A stretch of 64,000 nt of DNA from Prunella strophiata (lineage: Eukaryota; Chordata; Aves; Passeriformes; Prunellidae): assembly GCA_036583965.1 (NCBI GenBank), contig JAZBQD010000014.1:3814191-3878190 (forward strand), in the 5' to 3' direction. The translations under genes and the position numbers were made by a program. Shown here in pieces: positions 14,871 through 26,450 of the stretch. Position 1 is the stretch's first letter. Each line of letters starts with the position of its first letter. The notes below the pieces were generated by a model, which saw nothing but the letters and a program-made list of their open reading frames with translations, searched no databases and had not been told where the DNA came from.

Positions 14871-17800
14871 GTTGATGTACTCTTTAAAAAAATACGATGT
14901 GGATTGCCACCATCCTGGGTTTTTGGTTTTGGTTTTTGGGTTTTTTGTTTCTTTTGCATTCCCCTTTTTCAGTATTACTGCCCTGCAAGGCACCAATAAA
15001 ACAGCAAATGTGTTCTTTACCTATCCTGTGGTCTGTTTCCCACTTCTTACAGCAAAGGGCCTGCCAGCCAGCCTTCCTGTCTAGAGAGCAGAACAGCTGG
15101 GCTCGAGCAGCAGAAATGAGATTTAGATTGAGTTTACCAGCCTGCTGCAGGAGTCCCCTCAAGTCACAGGGCAGGAAGAGCCCCCCATCTCTGAAACCCT
15201 GGGTTAGAGCAGGAGAGCAGCTGGTCCCTGAGCAGTGAGGGCAGTGCAGGACGGTGGGCAGGGGGCCAGGGCAGGGCTGTGCCCCCCTGCCAGCCTGGGT
15301 TCTCCTGCCACAGCCTGGTGTGCCCAGGGAAATACCCAATCACACCCGCCAGTGACACCGAGGCACGGGAAAATAGCTCTGCTCCTCGTCAGTCACAATG
15401 TCCCAACATGCTGCCTAAACAGTTCATGGAGTTTTGACAGCAGCATATGGCACCAAGTGGGATGAAATGAATTTGTACCTGCTTTTGACAGTAAGTTATT
15501 CTGATGGGTGCTTACTCTCAAGTGCCTACGGCTTGACAGATGCCACTCTGTGGTTCCAGATTTCCTGAAGGGAAAAGGCAATGTTTGGGGAAGCAGGAGG
15601 GAGCTGGTGGAGATCCTATGAACCTGTCCCCACCTCTTTGGTTTGCCAGGTTGTCCCTCTGTGCTTGTCCTGGGAGTGAGGTGGCACCTGAAACTTCCCA
15701 GCAGCAAACCAGAGATGTGTTCTGGCAGCTCCCTGATGCAGCCAAGAGCCCCTACAGAGCACCTGGCCAGTGGAGGTGGAAATGGGCTTGAGAAGAAGCA
15801 TGTGATGGTGGCTCAGGCCAGTAAAGGTCAGAATGGTTTCACTCCTCAAATTGCCTTTTTCTGGTACTGTCAGCAACACGTGGTGAAGGGAGCCCCTCTC
15901 TGGTGCTGACATGGCACACACTGCCCACCTGGATCAGCAGGTGAGCTCTTCCCACCACCCTGCACAGAGATGGAGTGACTTAGAACTCTTTTCTTCTTCT
16001 TTCTTTTTTTTTTTTTTTTTTTTCCCTTTTTGGTGGTGCTGGCACCTGATAGAAACAACAATGTTCCCTAAAGCCGTGGTAGAATAATGTCAGGAAGCTG
16101 AGAAAATCTAAGCTGAAGGTACATCTAAACTGTAATGTGTGTGGATAAGGCTGGGCTTTGCAAAACCAGGAATGACAACTAGTTAAACCTTAAGTATGCA
16201 GCTGAAGTGAAAAAAAAAGTTTCTAGTGTCCTTAATAGCCTTGGGAGTGGTACAAATTCCCTCCCTAGACAAGTTGTGAGGGGGTTTCTGTTGGGTTTTG
16301 GTTTTTTATTATTATTTTTTTTTTTTTTTTTTTTTTCAAAAACTTCTAAACCATTCCAGCAATTGCCTGTGGCAGGAAGGAAGAAAAGGAGGATAATTAT
16401 GACACGAAAGTATTTTAGAAAGAAAGACGTGTGACAATTAGCGTGTTCCCACCAGCAAGGAGCAGAGCGGGCTCTGTGTGTGTGGGAGAGTGAGGAGACC
16501 CCCCGCAGGAGGCAGGAGAGCTTGTGGAAGGGTATGTGCCTCACGAGGGGCTCCGCACTGGGCTCTGGCACAGGCAGAGGAGGGTGCAGGGAGCTCTCAG
16601 TTCATAAATACTCTGCGATGCTGCAGGGAGCAGCGGGGCAGAGGAGCGGGCGGCGGCTGGCGGGCCAGCCAGAGGGAGACGCGGGCTGCAGGGGTACAGG
16701 AAAGCCTTGGCACACATTTCTCTGGGGAACCTGCTGCCTGGGAGCAGTGAGAGAGGTGGAGCAGCTCCTTTCAGTCCCTGGGATGCTCCGCTGGTGGCAC
16801 AGTGGCACTTACACACTGCACTCAGGGATTCTTGCAAGGCAGCCACAAAGCCAGGAAAAAGAAAGGAGCACTGTAGCATCCTTGGCCTAACTCAGGAAGG
16901 CTGGTGCTGTGGGCTGCCCTGTGAGCACCAGCTGTGCCCCAGCTGCCCCACATCCCTGCTGGAGCACAGGGCACAGGGTGCCAGCCTGCCCTCCCTGCTC
17001 CGGGCTGGACTAGCAGGGCACTGCAGCAGTTCCCTGAGAGCTCCTCTCTGGTCAGTAAATGTGATCTAAGGCCATGCAGGAGAAATGCTGCAGCTTCCCA
17101 GGTGTGCTTTGGAGCTGCTGCTGTCCAGCCTTCAGCAGTGCAAACATTGCATTCATCACTGCAGCCATGACCCTATGCCATTGCTCAGGTGGGTCACAGG
17201 TTCCCACTGCCCACACACAGCTGTGGCCTCCCACCTTCCCTGGCACCACATCTGGCCTGCCCCCTTGGGAATCCAGCCTTGGGAGATGGCAGCACCCTGA
17301 GAGAGCAGCCAGGGCCTGGTGCTCTGGGTGTGTGGTACTGGCTGGTGTTTTCTGCTGGCACAGCAGAGGTGCCTGTGGCCAGGCAAACAGGGAGAGGACC
17401 ACGTGTGCCCAGGTGGAGCTGTCCTCCCTCACAGAAAGATTCTGCTCAGAGCACTGCATGCCCCACAGACTCAGCTGGCACCACCACCCAGCTCCACAGG
17501 GCTGGGGAGGGTGTGATGGGGGTTTCACCCCCATAACCTGATCAGAGTGAACTGCTTGACATGAGATGAATCATTTCTTGATTTTGGGGTTGGTTATTTG
17601 CAGATTTACAGCTATTTACCCTTTAGGATGCTTCTAAACTTGCTGTCAGAGGCAGCATGGAATGTTACCTTGACCAGAATCAGGCATGCCCTTCACCCCT
17701 TCCTTGTAGAAGCCAAGCCTTTAGGAAGAGGTTAAAGCCACACCAAAATGCACTACTCCACTAAAATACTTCAAGCAGGGAGACATCCAGTAGAGCTGGG

Positions 17801-17956
17801 CCTAAAGGACAGTAGAATGGTACCTCCATCACTGAAAACCTAATTAAAAGCAGGAATCTGAATGTTAGCACAATCTCTGCCAGCACTGTGTGACAATTCA
17901 GGTTTTAAATGGCTTTTTGAGAGGAGTTAGGCTTGGTTTGAATCTCCACCATGTGT
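14871..17956. other. Intergenic sequence, no gene seen
   Basis: Mixed GC content with short open frames that show no domain. It contains poly(T) runs at 16004-16023 and 16315-16336 and a modest CpG-containing GC-rich patch at about 16460-16700. No transposon body was recognised here. Confidence 0.7.
16460..16700. other. GC-rich, CpG-containing patch
   Basis: Roughly a dozen CpG dinucleotides occur in about 240 bp (for example GCGGGCGGCGGCTGGCGGG near 16648), against few in the surrounding sequence. It may be a small CpG island or simply a GC-rich spot. A TATA-like ATAAATAC sits inside it, but no transcript can be assigned. Confidence 0.4.
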
Positions 17957-18236
17957 TCACAGTGACAGAACCAGAGGACACAGTCTCAAGCTACCCCAGG
18001 GAAGGTGTAGGTTGAATATTAGAAAAAAATTTTCACCAAAAGGATAATAAAGAACTGGAATGCTCTTCCCAGAGAGGTGGTGGAATCACCATCCCTGGAT
18101 GTGTTTAAAAAAAGGCTGGACATGGCACTTGGTGCTATAGTCTAGATTCTGAGTTGAGGTGTTAGGACATAGGTTGGACTCGATGATCTTAGAGGTCTCT
18201 GCCAACCTCATTATTCTGTGATTCTGTGATTCTGTG
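17957..18236 (+). mobile_element. CR1 LINE 3' fragment, + strand
   Basis: The end of a chicken-repeat-1 non-LTR retrotransposon. Recognisable segments are CTCAAGCTACCCCAGGGAAG, then CCAGAGAGGTGGTGGAATCA followed by CCATCCCTGG, then GGTTGGACTCGATGATCTTA followed by GAGGTCTCTGCCAACCT. It closes with three ATTCTGTG octamers (18213-18236), the CR1 terminal repeat. It is 5'-truncated, with only the last part of the 3' region present and no open reading frame, and it is moderately diverged, so it is an old dead copy. Confidence 0.93.
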
Positions 18237-18664
18237 TGTTCAGTGTTAGTTGGAAATGGTCAGGAGGGAGGGAGGAGGGCTGCTGTGTCCCTAATGTGTG
18301 TAAACTCTGGCATGGGCAGGTTGTAGCCATCAGAAGGACCCTTTTTAGTGCAGATGGAAAGTGCTGCTGGTGATTGCAGGGCTGGGCTGGGTGTGAGCCC
18401 AGCTGCTGGAGCTGTGCAGGGCTGAGTGGGGCTGCCTGAGGAGGCTGAGCCCTGCACAGCCCCTCCTCTGCCCCCCAGCATCCCCAGCTGGGATTTGTGT
18501 CAGTTTAACTTCACCTTATCAGCACAACTTCCACAGGCACTGAATGCCTAACCCACCACGGATAAATCAATGCCTCCCCTTGTATTTAACAGAGATATGG
18601 CTTAAATACAGTAAGTAAATCAAAGTAATTATTTAAAATTAAAATGATTTAGGAGAGCTAAGCC

Positions 18665-18892
18665 GGGAGAATGGCAGGGTGGTTACAGAAGAGCTGAGAT
18701 GCAGGACTTCAGCAGCTATTCCTGACTCTGTCAGGGACTTGCTCTACAACTTCAGGAAAATTACTCAGCCCATCTCTAAGACTGCTATAATAATGCCTAC
18801 TTCAAAGGGGTGTTATGAGGTTTAATTCATTAATGCCTGCAAAGCACTCTGAGATCTTTGGATTAAAGGCACTACAGTGCAAAGTATTATTA
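18665..18892 (+). mobile_element. Ancient MIR/CORE-type SINE relic
   Basis: About 230 bp that follows the MIR layout as I remember it. A degenerate tRNA-related head (GGTGGTTACAG...GCAGGACTTC) leads into TCCTGACTCTGTCAGGGACT. The CORE-like part includes CTACAACTTCAGGAAAATTA and CCCATCTCTAAG. A tail typical of MIR/L2/L3-type elements has GGGGTGTTATGAGGTTTAAT, then GCAAAGCACTCTGAGATCTT and GCAAAGTATTATTA. Such elements were active before or early in amniote evolution. The copy is full-length in outline but diverged. Confidence 0.72.
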
Positions 18893-21800
18893 GCTACAGG
18901 AAAAGCTCTCAGACAAGCATGGCATTAAATGTCTGCAGTTAAAAAAAATAGGAAGAAAAAAACCCCAAAGATGAGAAAATTGTGGGTGATTTGGGTTTGT
19001 TTTTTTTCTCTGTGGCCAGGTTTCCATTAGTCAGATCTGTGCTTTGCTAAACCCAGGCCAGGGATGGTACAGCTCAGGGTCTGGTTTTGTTGTCACTTCT
19101 AGAGCTCTCATATTTTTAACACAAATGTTTGGATTTGGGGCTTCTTTTAGGGGCTTCATTTTATCAAAAGCCAACTTTTGTGCATCAAAAGCCTATTCAA
19201 CTTCCCTCTAAGGATATATTTACCCACTGAGTTAAACAAGAAGAAGAAAATAATTTTCCTTTGTATTGACAACTTAAGGGGTTTTTTAATTCAGTTTGTG
19301 CATTTACTTTCCCAATGAGAAGTCTATTCCATTTGATTTTAAAGGGCTAAGATTTTCAATACTGGTAATTATCTGGAATCCAGAGGGATTTTTTTATCAC
19401 AAAATGGGGTCTTTTTAATTATCTCTAGTGGAGCTGATCCACCTACTGTGAGTGTAATTGCAAACAGACAAATTGGGATTGACACCCAGAAATGGACTAA
19501 ATGGAGGAATGTTTTTTAGTGACTGCCTCGCTCCCACGTATTAATTTATTTCTGATGTTAAGTTTCAAGAGCAAACAGCCAAAGGTAGCAGGTTGTTTCT
19601 GCAGGTCCAGATTTAAATCTTGTCTGATCTTCTCATTCACTCAGTGCCTGAGCACCAGAGTCCCACAGGGCAGGGATCAGCAGGATTTCTCCCATCAAAA
19701 CCAGGCAGCAAAGGTGAGGATACAAGAAAGGTTCCCAAAACAATGTGCTGAGGAACACTCTTAAAGCTGTCACGTCTGCCTTGTTACCTGAATTCATACA
19801 GATCTCACTTTTTATTTTCTCTTTATACTTTGGAAACTTTTCAAGTGGAACTTATTGGCTTAAAAATAAATACAACCAACATCCCACCCTCACCCCCCCC
19901 TTAATGAAAAGACAGCAAAAGAACAGCTTAGAATTTACTTCTTTTAAAAAAGCATTTCTGACTACAGTGAGGGAAACCTTTTAACTTCACTTTGTTTCTG
20001 GTCCCATTGAAAGAGAAGACAGAGGAAGTGAAGTATAAGTGATTCTGGCTCCCAGAGATGCTTTGTTTCTCTTCTGATAGAATCTGAAACTTCATGTAGG
20101 TGGTGGGTAGAGCCATCATAACCTGCTTTCTTCTGACTGAATGAGGAAGGTCAAGATATTATCGTATCAAGGAAGGAGAAATTACATGGGCATTCCCCCC
20201 AGACAATAAAGATGGTTCTGACAGCATGATCAAAACAACTGGATAACTTTTTTCTTTTCTTACAGACACACCAATGTTTAAATGACAGCTGAAAGCAGAT
20301 GATGGACTAAACACATTATTCTCTGTTCCATGTACTTTTTCATAATGGAAGTATATCTTGAAGACTATATTCAAGTTGATCAAATAATAAGTCAATTTGT
20401 CAATAAAACAGATTAGGCAACCTGTCTGCTGAGATGATATCTGTCAAACAACATATTTTTGTTAACACAATTTGGAAGCAAATGCCTTCACAAAATACAA
20501 TGCATGAAAAACCCGCAGTGCCACTTTGAAGTTTATTGAAACAGAGTTCTGCCTTGTTTCAGTTACAGGGCATTTAGACTTTCTTAAAGTTTGAGTTGCT
20601 AGCTAACAAACCACAGTTTGGAAAAGACTGGAAGCAAGTGTTGCGGGCCTGGTGGGCACTGTCTGCTGCCAGGGTTTGGATTTGTTCCCAAGTCTCTTGG
20701 CAATGCTCACTCTGTGGGCACAAGCCACCGTCAGTGGGGTGGTGCAGGGTATTTCCATGTCCCCACTGGCTGTTTTTCCTGCATTGCCCAGGTTTCTCCC
20801 TGCTGGGGCTCACTGCTGAGCCGGGAGCAGCGCTGTCCCAGCAGCGCGCTCTGCCACGCTGTGTGCGCTGAGGAAAAGCTTCCCTGGGAGATGCTGGGCC
20901 TGGGCTGGGCTCAGCAAGCAGCAGGGCCATCTCTCAGCTTGCCCTGCCTGCCAAAGAACACCACAAACAGCACTGGAAAGGGAGCACTGATGTGCTCAAA
21001 CACAAGTGATGTGGAGACAAAGCACGGGGGGACACTGCTGAAAATGCGCCTTGGTGACTCTGAGAGAGCCTCAGCTGGGCAGTGTGAGGTGAGATCAGTG
21101 CCAGGGAGAGGCTAGAAAACTTTCATTCTGAACATGGGGAAACAGATCAGCCAGTCTCAGATGCTGGTGGGTTTGCCAGGAGAATTTTGAGCTGGGTGGT
21201 TCAGTTTGTGGGGTTTTCTCCCTCTCCCTCCCTGTGCTAATGCCATGTCATCCTCAGGGAAACAGGGCTGGTGCAGAAACTCAGATTCTTCCTTCCCAGC
21301 TGGGGAGAAACTTGTCCTGTGCACTAATAGGCTGATAGTTCACACAGAACTGGTTTGGGTTTGAGTTGTGTTTTGTGGGGTTTTTTTGGTTTTTTTAACA
21401 GAACTTGGGAAGTATTTTGTTGCTCAGCTATCTGATGCAAAGGCTGAGGGAAACTGGGGCTGCTCTGGAGTGTGAACAGGCTGTAACAGGAGGATTAGCT
21501 GTGCTGCCTGAAAACCAAGCAAACAAACAAAGGGAAGGATTAAATCCTGACAGAGATTTAAGGACTTTCCCACCCAAGCTTGCCTCTACAGATTCAGGCT
21601 GCTGTTAAGAATTAATGGACTAATTTGCTATTGCCCTCAATATTGCATCAACACCTCATGGGACAGCAGAGCTTCCATTCAGAAAAATCTTTCCAAAATC
21701 TCCAAATGTGGAAAGTATATTCTGAAGGGTACAGATTGTTAAAAAATAATAAAATTGTGTGGAAAATGTTTAAAGGCAGCAGTGAAAAGAGATGAATATT

Positions 21801-23780
21801 AGAAAAAAAAGAACTCCAAAAACCCCTGACAAAAATTTATGTCAAAACATTACTTTTTGCAGTGGAATTATTATAGAAGTCAAAGATCTTCCCATAAAGT
21901 CTGCTGAGGAGCTCATTCAAGTTCTTGTAGTGGAAATGCCCATTCACAGAAATGAATGGCACACCTGGTAGGAACCTGAGCCTCCCATTTATTTCTCCAA
22001 CCCTCTGAGTTTATGTGATCACACAGTGATGTCAGGAATGCTAAATTATGCACCCAGTCCTACAAACCTTGAAGCATGAGATAGCCAGCAATCTACTCTC
22101 ATTCAGAATAATTCCAAATAGTTTGGCATGTCTCCACATTGTAAGTAACCAGTGTTACCCCTAGCAATTGCTCTTTAAAGCAAAAACATGTGCAAAATGT
22201 CTTCATTCAGCCTAGTAGTATCATATGTCAATCAGATTCAGGATGCAGAACTGGCCAGCAATATCCTTAAAAAAAAATCAAATCATCTCTCTTGTTTGAA
22301 TCACTTTGAATTAACTTGACTCTGTCATGTTACTGGCAAGAATATTCTCTCTTGAGCATCTGATTTCTAATTTTTTCTTTCTTTTTCTTTTTTTTTTTTT
22401 TTTTTTTTTTTTTGTTGGTTGGTTTTTTGGTCTTGGTCTTCAGATTTGTCTGCAAGTTCCAAGGATCTGGTTTAAGATTTCCAAGACCAGCTGAGCCTGG
22501 GGCTTTGGCAAGCAATTGAACACTGGCTACAGTGCACTGAGGCTTACTGACACCACTCAAAACCTCTGCAAGTTTGTAAACCAAGGAGTAGTTCACTCTG
22601 CAGAAATAACAATTTGTGAATTTATGCAAACAGAAATGACAGGTATTTATTATAAGATTTGTGTGTGTATGATGTGCATATGCTTATATTTAACTGACAT
22701 TAGCTGTTTGCTTTGTGTGTCTTAATGATGGCATTGACACTTATTAAGCTAAAGACAGAGAAAGACAAGATGGATCTAAAATTCTATCATATCCTCAGAA
22801 TTCCTTCACAGAAACAAAAAGTGAGCTGTTTTTTGCTTTTGACCTTAGTCTTCTGCTTCCCTGCTCCAGAAAGAAATGACACTGCTGACACCTGATGCTA
22901 GCATGTGGCAAATCCCAAATATCTACACAGCACAGCACTGGCATTATTTTCCTGAGATTTCCCTGAAGAGTTCCTCTGTTCCCAAACCCAGTTCTTTTAC
23001 TTTTTCTCTCTGTCCTAGATGACTTTGCCAGGATTCACAGATGCACAGAGACCAACACCAATTTTGCAGTGTTTCTTCCAGGTTTGAGCAAAAGGCACGG
23101 CCCCACTGAGCCACCCCTTCCCAGCAGACCAGGGTCAGCCACATGTGACCCCCAGAGGGAAAGGAATGCTGCTGTGCTCACCAGAAATCACTAAATGCTT
23201 CTATTTTTAGTGTGCCTCCAGCCACCATGATGCTTTCCTAACCCTCAACATGAAATATCTGTGTGGGCTGCTCAGAGACCTGGGGCCAAGGTGTAAGTGG
23301 GGTGGCTGACACATCATGGCACTGCTGGGCCAGGAGTCACCTCCACCCTGTCCATGGGAGGGAAAGGCCAAGGGCAGCACACACAGAGCTGTAACATGAA
23401 ATATCCCTGTGCTGTGAGCAGGTCAGGTGTGTGCAGTGTCCCTAAAGAGGCTGCTGCAAGGATGGGGGCACACTGACAGCAGCAAAGCTTCAAAAACTGG
23501 ATTATCTGTGCAAACTGTGGTTCTCCTCATGCACTATTTCTATTTAGTCTCCAACTACATATTATTTGCTGATTTTCCTTCCTGGAAAAATCCTGGCCCT
23601 GGCTTAGCATAGAGACACAGAGGCACTGACTTCCACATAAATCTGAAGCCAGCATCTCCCTTGCAGCTCCCTGCCCCAAGCCTGTCTCATGGCCTTGCTG
23701 TGACCCATGGTGACACCCAGGCAGATGCACCCCCTTCTCCTGGCAAAGGTGCCTCCTGCCTTTGGCACACCTGGCTGTGG
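18893..23780. other. Intergenic sequence, no gene seen
   Basis: Mostly AT-rich unique sequence (18900-20600), a GC-richer stretch (20600-21120), then AT-rich again. Homopolymers include T26 at 22388-22413. The sequence at 19100-19480 is AT-rich and repeat-free with several ATTA/TAATTA-like words and could be conserved non-coding DNA, but this cannot be judged without alignment. Open frames are short and lack domains. Confidence 0.65.
22388..22413 (+). repeat. Poly(T) run, 26 bp
   Basis: A T homopolymer flanked by a TTTC-rich stretch. No associated retroposon was recognised. Confidence 0.9.
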
Positions 23781-24905
23781 AATCTGCACTCCTCTCACCT
23801 GTTTGTTCTATAATCTGCACTCCTCTCACCTGTTTGTTCTATAATCTGCACTCCTCTCACCTGTTTGTTCTATGATCTGCACTCCTCTCACCTGTTTGTT
23901 CTATAATCTGCACTCCTCTCACCTGTTTGTTCTATGATCTGCACTCCTCTCACCTGTTTGTTCTATAATCTGCACTCCTCTCACCTGTTTGTTCTATAAT
24001 CTGCACTCCTCTCACCTGTTTGTTCTATAATCTGCACTCCTCTCACCTGTTTGTTCTATAATCTGCACTCCTCTCACCTGTTTGTTCTATGATCTGCACT
24101 CCTCTCACCTGTTTGTTCTATGATCTGCACTCCTCTCACCTGTTTGTTCTATAATCTGCACTCCTCTCACCTGTTTGTTCTATAATCTGCACTCCTCTCA
24201 CCTGTTTGTTCTATAATCTGCACTCCTCTCACCTGTTTGTTCTATAATCTGCACTCCTCTCACCTGTTTGTTCTATAATCTGCACTCCTCTCACCTGTTT
24301 GTTCTATAATCTGCACTCCTCTCACCTGTTTGTTCTATAATCTGCACTCCTCTCACCTGTTTGTTCTATAATCTGCACTCCTCTCACCTGTTTGTTCTAT
24401 AATCTGCACTCCTCTCACCTGTTTGTTCTATAATCTGCACTCCTCTCACCTGTTTGTTCTATAATCTGCACTCCTCTCACCTGTTTGTTCTATAATCTGC
24501 ACTCCTCTCACCTGTTTGTTCTATAATCTGCACTCCTCTCACCTGTTTGTTCTATAATCTGCACTCCTCTCACCTGTTTGTTCTATGATCTGCACTCCTC
24601 TCACCTGTTTGTTCTATAATCTGCACTCCTCTCACCTGTTTGTTCTATAATCTGCACTCCTCTCACCTGTTTGTTCTATAATCTGCACTCCTCTCACCTG
24701 TTTGTTCTATAATCTGCACTCCTCTCACCTGTTTGTTCTATAATCTGCACTCCTCTCACCTGTTTGTTCTATAATCTGCACTCCTCTGCACTCCTCTCAC
24801 CTGTTTGTTCTATAATCTGCACTCCTCTCACCTGTTTGTTCTTTAATCTGCACTCCTCTCACCTGTTTGTTCTGTAATTTGCACTCTTCTCAGCTGTTTG
24901 CTGTC
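23781..24905 (+). repeat. Minisatellite, 31 bp unit, about 36 copies
   Basis: The unit begins AATCTGCACTCCTCTCACCT and continues GTTTGTTCTAT. Nearly all copies are identical apart from a TATAATC/TATGATC alternation. One copy at about 24777-24800 carries an 11 bp internal duplication (TGCACTCCTCT repeated). The last two copies degrade, with CTTTAATC and then TGTAATTTGCACTCTTCTCAG. Each intact copy contains CACCTG joined to TGTTTGT. With a 31 bp period the frame shifts every copy, so no long coding frame arises. Confidence 0.95.
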
Positions 24906-25404
24906 TTCAGGTCTCTGGGAGGCCAGAGGGGAGGGTGAGCATCGTTTTGCTGTGAATTCCTGGTGAACTAAAGGTACCAATTTTGGCTAATTTTAGGCAC
25001 ACAGGTGGGTGAGCCCCGAAGCTGCCTGCTGGTTAGAGCAGTTGAGGTCTGCCCCAAGCATGAAAGCCTTTCACCAGGCAGGTGAAGACCCACGTTCAGA
25101 AAATGGGGGTTTTGCAGCCAGTGGCAAATCCTGCCTCTTCTGTCAGGAATAGCTCAGGTAGGTCAAGAATTCAGATATCCTCTTGCTTTATTCTTCCACC
25201 TGCTGAAAATCTTTCCTTCCTACAGCCCACTGTGACCACACTCTGCAGCAAGGGAGGCATAAATCCTTCTTTCACCCCTCAGCTGGCAGCAGATCAACCC
25301 CACTGGCTTTAGTGGCATTTCCAGGGGTGGGGGAACATTATTTACCTTACAAAAGTTGTTGAATTTGCTGTACCTCGATGTTGAACAACTCTTTGTAATC
25401 AATA

Positions 25405-25700
25405 CCAAGAGATGACATCACTGAAACTTATTTTTGTGTCATTATCCTCACCCAAGATAAATATGGAATGTTGTCACGTCACTGTGTGATGTAAATATGT
25501 CATCATAATTTGTCTTTACACATCATAAATATTTTATTATATGACATTATTACACCTCCAGATATCTTTTTCCATATGAATAGTAATTACTCAAAGTATT
25601 TACTGTAATTATGTCACTTGATGAAATTACAGTAATTACATCGAAAAATGATAGCCCATGACTAATGAGTTAAAATAGCATGGAAAATTCACATTAAAAA
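25405..25700. promoter_or_regulatory. Candidate AT-rich regulatory element with a TGTCA cluster
   Basis: Six TGTCA/TGACA words occur in about 200 bp (25413, 25437, 25472, 25498, 25542, 25612), with a CRE half-site CGTCA at 25477. Three TAATTA-like homeodomain cores follow at 25584-25636, two of them inside an 11 bp inverted repeat (25600-25610 and 25625-25635, 14 nt loop). The composition is compatible with a TALE/homeodomain-responsive enhancer. Conservation was not tested. Confidence 0.35.
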
Positions 25701-26069
25701 AATGCATTAAAAATGTTAAGGATCTGAGGCAAACTCACAAAAGCAAGGAAATTCACAATTAAGAATTTAATCTCTAATAACATCTCAGTGTGCTACATTT
25801 TTACCTTACATGGCAGAAGAAGGAAAGGAGGGGGAAAAGAACCCCAAAAGAGGCATTGCTGAATAGGAATAAAGTGGAAAAGTGAACTGTGCAGAGCATA
25901 ACCTGTGTGTTTTGTACAGGTGCACAGCAGGATAGGCCAGTGCTGGGCAGTAGCACTCCAAGGTGTTCCACCAGGAACAAGGAGCAGAGGTCAGAGACAG
26001 GGAGAGAAAGGGAAAGGAAACAAGGAAACAAGGCAAGGGGGAAAGCAAGAAGGAGAAATTCTGTTTCCA

Positions 26070-26450
26070 GTTAGAATACCCAGTAATAATTTAATATATG
26101 GTGCCATTTTAGAAAATGTGCTATTCATATTTATGAAAGGCTTAATAGATGCAGCTGCATCCTTTAACAAATTATTGTAAGGCATGGTATGAAAGGCATT
26201 AGTAAGAAATGCTTAACAGATGATGCTGTGACAAGCTGTTACAACGCGTGTTAGAAGACGTCAATATTATTAAATCTATGGGCTTGGTTAGCACATGAAT
26301 ATAAATAATTTTTATGCATGCTACAAATTGCCATGCTTTATTAATAATGAAGTGTTTATAAATGGAACCTTACTGTAAAGCATTATTAAATGCAGCTACT
26401 CAGAGGACCTTGGAGTAATGCCGTAGTAGAATTATCATGCTGAGAAACAG
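26070..26450. promoter_or_regulatory. Candidate conserved non-coding segment
   Basis: Low-repeat AT-rich sequence with ATTA-containing words (ATTATTAAAT, TTTATTAATAATGAAG), ACGTCAATATTATT near 26257, and TTTATGCATGC near 26310. It resembles typical developmental enhancers in composition only; this is an inference. Confidence 0.25.

Noticed and set aside
23781..24905. CRISPR-like regular array
   Set aside because: Units are contiguous with no unique spacers, and the host is a vertebrate, so this is a minisatellite.
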